Part shown: one piece after another, positions 6,224-9,326 of the stretch
Numbering within the stretch: position 1 is the stretch's first letter
How the letters are laid out: every line of letters starts with the position of its first letter
Assembly: GCA_032123675.1 (NCBI GenBank)
Contig: JAQBEX010000213.1
Location: 1-9,326, forward strand
DNA: 9,326 nucleotides
From: Prado023 sp032123675
GTDB lineage: Bacteria > Actinomycetota > Actinomycetes > S36-B12 > CAIYMF01
Direction: 5' to 3'
Position numbers and translations under genes: made by a program
Notes under the pieces: model-generated
Database searches by the model: none
What the model saw: only the letters and a program-made list of their open reading frames with translations
What the model was told of the DNA's origin: nothing

Positions 6224-8410
6224 TCAGCGGGTCACGACGCGCAGCACCGTGGCGCTGAACGGCTGCATGGGCAGGACCGCTCCGTGGGTCCGGACGTGGC
6301 CGGCCCCCCCGGCGAAGCCGTTCGCGGTGTCCACCACGACCTCGTAGTCGGTGCCGAACGGCTCACCGGGCAACTGGAATGTGCCCGCGTGTGATCCTCC
6401 GTTGAGCACCAGGAGGAATGGGTCGTCGGCGAGCGGCGCACCGCGGGCATCGCGGGCCTGCAGGTCGCCGGACAGGTACATGCCGATCATCCGGTTGTCG
6501 CTGAAGTGCCAGTCCACCTCGGTGAACTCGTGCCCGTCGCCACGCAGCCACGCCAGGTCCTTGGCCTGTCCGGGGACCGGAGCCGTTCCCTCGAAGTAGT
6601 ACGGCCGTGCGAACACCGGATGGTTGCGGCGCAGGTGCAGGACTCCGGCTGTGAAGCGCAGCAGGTCGCGCTGCCACTGGTCCAGGTCCCAGTCCACCCA
6701 CGAGATCTCGTTGTCCTGGCAGTAGGCGTTGTTGTTCCCCGCCTGGGTCCTGCCCATCTCGTCACCGGCGGTCAGCATGGGCACCCCAGTGCTCAGCAGC
6801 AGTGTCGTGATCAGGTTGCGGATCTGGCGCTCGCGCAGGGCGATGATGTCGGGGTCGTCGGTCGGACCCTCGGCGCCGTGGTTCCAGGAGCGGTTGTTGT
6901 CGGTCCCGTCCCTGTTGTGCTCCTTGTTCGCGAGGTTGTGCTTCTGCGAGTAACTGGTCAGGTCGCGCAGGGTGAAGCCATCGTGCGCGGTGACGAAGTT
7001 GATCGACGCGAAGGGGCGCCGGCCCTCACTCGCGTAGAGGTCGGCCGATCCGGTCAGCCGCCACCCCAGCTCGGACAGCGATCCGTAGCCACGCCAGTAG
7101 TCGCGGATGCAGTCGCGGTACTTGTCGTTCCACTCGGTCCACAGCGGCGGGAACTCACCCACCTGGTATCCGCCGGCGCCGACGTCCCAGGGCTCGGCGA
7201 TCAACTTGACCGTCCGCAGTACCGGGTCCTGCTGGATGGTGGACATGAACGAGCCCAGCATGTCCACGTCATGGAACGACCTGGCCAGGGCGCTGGCCAG
7301 GTCGAAGCGGAAGCCGTCGACATGCCTCTCGGTGACCCAGTAGCGCAGGGAGTCCATGATGAGTTGGAGCATGTGCGGCTGGGACGCGTCCGGCGTGTTG
7401 CCACAGCCGGTGTAGTCGGCGTACTTCCGACCATGGCTCAGGCGGTAGTAGCCCTCATTGTCGATGCCCCGGAACATGAGGGTGGGGCCCTGCTCGTTGC
7501 CCTCCGCGGTGTGGTTGTAGACCACGTCGAGGATGACCTCCAGGCCGGCGGCGTGCAGGGCCTTGACCATCGCCTTGAACTCGGTGACCTGCTGGCCCCG
7601 GGTGCCCGAGGAGCTGTATGCCGCGTGTGGGGCGAAGAACCCCAGGGTGTTGTAGCCCCAGTAGTTGGTCAGCCCGTGGGACAGGACGTGGTCCTCGCTG
7701 ATGAAGTGGTGGATCGGCAGCAGCTCGACGGCCGTCACGCCCAAGCTGGTCAGGTGCGCGATGACCGCAGGATGGGCCAGGCCCGCGTAGGTGCCGCGCA
7801 GGTGCTCGGGCACATCGGGGTGCGTCATCGTCAGGCCCTTGAGGTGAGCCTCGTAGATGACGGTCTGCGTCCACGGCGTGCCGGGCCGACGGTCACCGCC
7901 CCAGTCGAAGTCGTCGGCGACGACCACGGACCTGGGCACGTACGGCGCGGAGTCGCGGTCATCGCGGACCGTGTCGTCATCCTTGACGTGCCCACGGGTG
8001 GCCGGGTGCGGTTGGTAGTCGCCCTCGATGGCCCGTGCGTAGGGATCCATGAGCAACTTGGCGCTGTTCCACCGGTCACCGCGCCACGGGTCCCACGGGC
8101 CGTGGACCCGGAACCCGTAGCGATCACCGGCCTTCATGCCCGGCACGTAGCCGTGGAAGGTGTGGAAGGTGGTCTCGGTGAGGGCGACCCGCCGCTCGCG
8201 GCCCTCCTCGTCGAACAGGCACAGATCGACACCGTCGGCGCCCTGGGACCAGATCGCCACGTTGGCGCCGTTCGCATCGAGGGTGACGCCAAGCGGGTTC
8301 CAGGTGCCCGGCCAGGCGTCGGGCAGCTGCTCGACGGCCAGGGGCAGTGCGGCGGCTGGCGTCGTGCCTTCCCGCACGAGGTCAGGGGTTGTCTCAACGG
8401 ATCCGTGCAC
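6224..8410 (-). CDS. glgX: Glycogen debranching enzyme GlgX (isoamylase-type, GH13_11)
   Basis: GlgX hydrolyses alpha-1,6 branch points in glycogen, mainly short stubs left by phosphorylase. The same family is called TreX where it works with TreY/TreZ to make trehalose. The protein has 728 residues from GTG 8410, within or slightly above the usual 650-720. The N-terminal CBM48 domain begins around WPGTWNPLG (33-41), followed by VAIWSQGADGVDLCLFDE (51-68). The GH13 regions are complete: DVVYNH (295-300), GFRFDLAS with nucleophile D370, LIAEPWD with acid E406, and FVTAHDGFT with H476/D477. The frame stays open to an ATG at 8644, but that stretch overlaps the divergent enoyl-CoA hydratase gene and looks unconserved. 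GTG 8410 is preferred; GTG 8377 also leaves the whole conserved domain intact. Neither has a good Shine-Dalgarno sequence. It is the first gene of the operon, with glgE 75 bases downstream. Confidence 0.93.
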   Translation of the reverse strand: MHGSVETTPDLVREGTTPAAALPLAVEQLPDAWPGTWNPLGVTLDANGANVAIWSQGADGVDLCLFDEEGRERRVALTETTFHTFHGYVPGMKAGDRYGFRVHGPWDPWRGDRWNSAKLLMDPYARAIEGDYQPHPATRGHVKDDDTVRDDRDSAPYVPRSVVVADDFDWGGDRRPGTPWTQTVIYEAHLKGLTMTHPDVPEHLRGTYAGLAHPAVIAHLTSLGVTAVELLPIHHFISEDHVLSHGLTNYWGYNTLGFFAPHAAYSSSGTRGQQVTEFKAMVKALHAAGLEVILDVVYNHTAEGNEQGPTLMFRGIDNEGYYRLSHGRKYADYTGCGNTPDASQPHMLQLIMDSLRYWVTERHVDGFRFDLASALARSFHDVDMLGSFMSTIQQDPVLRTVKLIAEPWDVGAGGYQVGEFPPLWTEWNDKYRDCIRDYWRGYGSLSELGWRLTGSADLYASEGRRPFASINFVTAHDGFTLRDLTSYSQKHNLANKEHNRDGTDNNRSWNHGAEGPTDDPDIIALRERQIRNLITTLLLSTGVPMLTAGDEMGRTQAGNNNAYCQDNEISWVDWDLDQWQRDLLRFTAGVLHLRRNHPVFARPYYFEGTAPVPGQAKDLAWLRGDGHEFTEVDWHFSDNRMIGMYLSGDLQARDARGAPLADDPFLLVLNGGSHAGTFQLPGEPFGTDYEVVVDTANGFAGGAGHVRTHGAVLPMQPFSATVLRVVTR

Positions 8411-8423
8411 CTGCCCAAGGTTA
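8411..8423 (-). promoter_or_regulatory. Predicted glgX promoter (-10 hexamer), probably giving a leaderless mRNA
   Basis: On the minus strand TAACCT (8423 to 8418) fits the actinobacterial TANNNT -10 consensus. Seven bases further on is the glgX GTG at 8410, so transcription would begin at or one base before the start codon. This fits the lack of a Shine-Dalgarno sequence. No recognisable -35 box is present; its expected position falls inside the palindrome at 8433-8448. The hexamer is seen directly; promoter activity is inferred. Confidence 0.45.
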
Positions 8424-8432
8424 CCCGCGGAT

Positions 8433-8448
8433 GCGGGCCCCGGCCCGC
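8433..8448. promoter_or_regulatory. Perfect 7-bp inverted repeat, candidate operator between divergent promoters
   Basis: GCGGGCC and GGCCCGC flank a two-base CC spacer. The repeat lies between the two predicted -10 hexamers and covers the expected -35 position of glgX. It ends just before the expected -35 of the hydratase gene. An extra CCGC-type arm on the left (CCCGC at 8424-8428 opposite GCGGG at 8433-8437) adds a second overlapping dyad. A dimeric regulator could bind here and act on one or both genes. I cannot assign it to a known operator family, and GC-rich DNA forms such dyads fairly easily. Confidence 0.35.
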
Positions 8449-8472
8449 TCCCGTGCCGACAGACGCCACAGT

Positions 8473-8478
8473 TAGGCT
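8473..8478 (+). promoter_or_regulatory. Predicted -10 hexamer of the enoyl-CoA hydratase gene
   Basis: TAGGCT (8473-8478) matches TANNNT and would start transcription near 8485, leaving a leader of about 32 bases that carries the AAGGAG ribosome binding site at 8504-8509. No clear -35 box is seen about 17 bases upstream. Confidence 0.4.
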
Positions 8479-8516
8479 CAGGCTGACCACAGCAGACGTC
8501 GCGAAGGAGTCGCACC

Positions 8517-9317
8517 ATGTCCCCCGAGGTTGTTGTCCAGGGCGAGTTGACCCGTGTGGAACTCGAGGGTGCCGTGGCAACGCTGCGCCTTGACCGTGCG
8601 CCGGTGAATGCCCTGAACCTGGCCATGCAGGCCGAGATCCTCACGGCCGCACGCTGGTTGTCCGCTGCGCGTGATGTCCGGGCTGTGGTGATCTACGGCG
8701 GGCCGAAGATGTTCGCCGCCGGGGCCGACATCAAGGAGATGGCGGCCATGTCCTACCAGGACATGGCGCGCGACTCGCACCTGCTCCAGGAGTCCTTCAA
8801 CGCCGTCGCGGCGATCCCCATGCCGGTCGTCGCCGCGGTCACCGGGTTCGCGCTCGGTGGCGGTTGTGAACTGGCACTGTGCGCGGACTTGCGGGTCGCG
8901 GGGGAGCGAGCCAAGTTCGGCCAGCCCGAGGTCCTGCTCGGCGTCATGCCCGGGCTGGGCGGCTCCCAGCGGCTTCCCCGACTCATCGGACCGTCGCGGG
9001 CCAAGGACCTGATCCTGACCGGCCGGTACGTGGGCGCCGAGGAGGCTCAGTCCCTGGGGCTGGCCGACCGGGTGGTCGCCGACGACACTGTGTACTCCGA
9101 GGCGCTGGCCCTGGCCAGCCAGTTCGCCGTGGGAGCGCCGCTGGCCCTGGCCGCCGCCAAGCGGGCGATCGACCATGGCCTCAATGCGGACATCGGCACC
9201 GGGTGCCAGATCGAGCGCCAGGAGTTCGCCGGACTGTTTGCGACCGAGGATCGCCGGATCGGCATGGAGTCGTTCCTCGCCGACGGTCCCGGCAAGGCCG
9301 ATTTCGTCGGTCGGTGA
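8517..9317 (+). CDS. Enoyl-CoA hydratase (crotonase family)
   Basis: This 266-residue cytosolic protein belongs to the crotonase superfamily. Its likely reaction is hydration of trans-2-enoyl-CoA to 3-hydroxyacyl-CoA in fatty acid or branched-chain amino acid breakdown. The first oxyanion-hole segment is FAAGADIKEM (66-75). The second is GFALGGGCELALCADLRVA (110-128). Both hydratase glutamates are present: E118 in GGGCE and E138 in GQPE. Their 20-residue spacing equals rat E144/E164, which supports a true hydratase over an isomerase or another crotonase activity. LPRLIGPSRAKDLILTGR and the C-terminal DGPGKADF are typical of complete single-domain hydratases. The start is ATG 8517 with AAGGAG seven bases upstream, and the stop lies nine bases from the window end. 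It is transcribed away from glgX. Chain-length preference cannot be read from the sequence, so I give no gene symbol. Confidence 0.92.
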   Translation: MSPEVVVQGELTRVELEGAVATLRLDRAPVNALNLAMQAEILTAARWLSAARDVRAVVIYGGPKMFAAGADIKEMAAMSYQDMARDSHLLQESFNAVAAIPMPVVAAVTGFALGGGCELALCADLRVAGERAKFGQPEVLLGVMPGLGGSQRLPRLIGPSRAKDLILTGRYVGAEEAQSLGLADRVVADDTVYSEALALASQFAVGAPLALAAAKRAIDHGLNADIGTGCQIERQEFAGLFATEDRRIGMESFLADGPGKADFVGR

Positions 9318-9326
9318 CATCCGCGG

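Noticed and set aside
6506..8593. 695-codon open frame on the + strand opposite glgX, running into the hydratase gene
   Set aside because: Antisense shadow; it would overlap both glgX and the start of the enoyl-CoA hydratase gene and has no recognisable domain.
8411..8644. N-terminal extension of glgX up to ATG 8644
   Set aside because: It would overlap the divergent hydratase gene by over 100 bases; the added residues look like random reading of that gene and its promoter, and the family's conserved region begins well after 8410.
8478..9320. 280-codon open frame on the - strand opposite the enoyl-CoA hydratase gene
   Set aside because: Mirror frame of a gene whose catalytic residues are all intact on the + strand; no domain in the translation.
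1..9326. Mobile element, CRISPR array, tRNA or defence-type gene
   Set aside because: No terminal inverted repeats, spaced direct repeats, transposase or integrase motifs, or tRNA-like cloverleaf were seen; nearly all bases belong to the six metabolic or chaperone genes.

Overview
The window is high-GC DNA in which every gene is coding-dense and of ordinary metabolic type. The closest relatives I recognise by memory are actinobacterial, so the source is most likely a high-GC actinobacterium. The best single argument is gene order. A thioredoxin-TPR gene faces glgB, which is followed by glgE, and this matches the Rv1324 / glgB (Rv1326c) / glgE (Rv1327c) neighbourhood of Mycobacterium tuberculosis. 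I cannot place it to order or family. I see no mobile elements, tRNA or rRNA genes, CRISPR arrays, or composition breaks.

Layout. Positions 2-841 (+) hold the 3' half of an acyl-CoA (methylmalonyl-/isobutyryl-CoA) mutase large subunit that ends without a cobalamin-binding domain. After 41 bases comes a YbbN/CnoX-like thioredoxin-TPR protein at 883-1830 (+). It converges on the minus-strand operon glgX (8410-6224), glgE (6148-4139) and glgB (4142-1851), leaving only 20 bases between the two stop codons. glgE and glgB overlap by four bases (ATGA), while glgX and glgE are separated by 75 bases that contain two possible hairpins. A 106-base divergent region (8411-8516) separates glgX from an enoyl-CoA hydratase gene at 8517-9317 (+). 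That region holds a -10-like hexamer for each direction with a perfect 7-bp inverted repeat between them.

How the genes work together. GlgE extends alpha-1,4-glucan with maltosyl units from alpha-maltose-1-phosphate, GlgB adds alpha-1,6 branches, and GlgX removes alpha-1,6 branches. The operon therefore covers building and trimming of a cytosolic branched alpha-glucan. No maltose-1-phosphate-making enzyme (TreS-Pep2/Mak or GlgM) is in the window, so the donor must be made from a locus elsewhere. The flanking mutase and enoyl-CoA hydratase belong to acyl-CoA metabolism and have no obvious direct link to the glucan genes.

I do not see an undescribed system here. The observations most worth checking are small regulatory structures: a pair of mutually exclusive hairpins around the thioredoxin-TPR start codon, the palindrome between the divergent promoters, and the probable leaderless GTG start of glgX.
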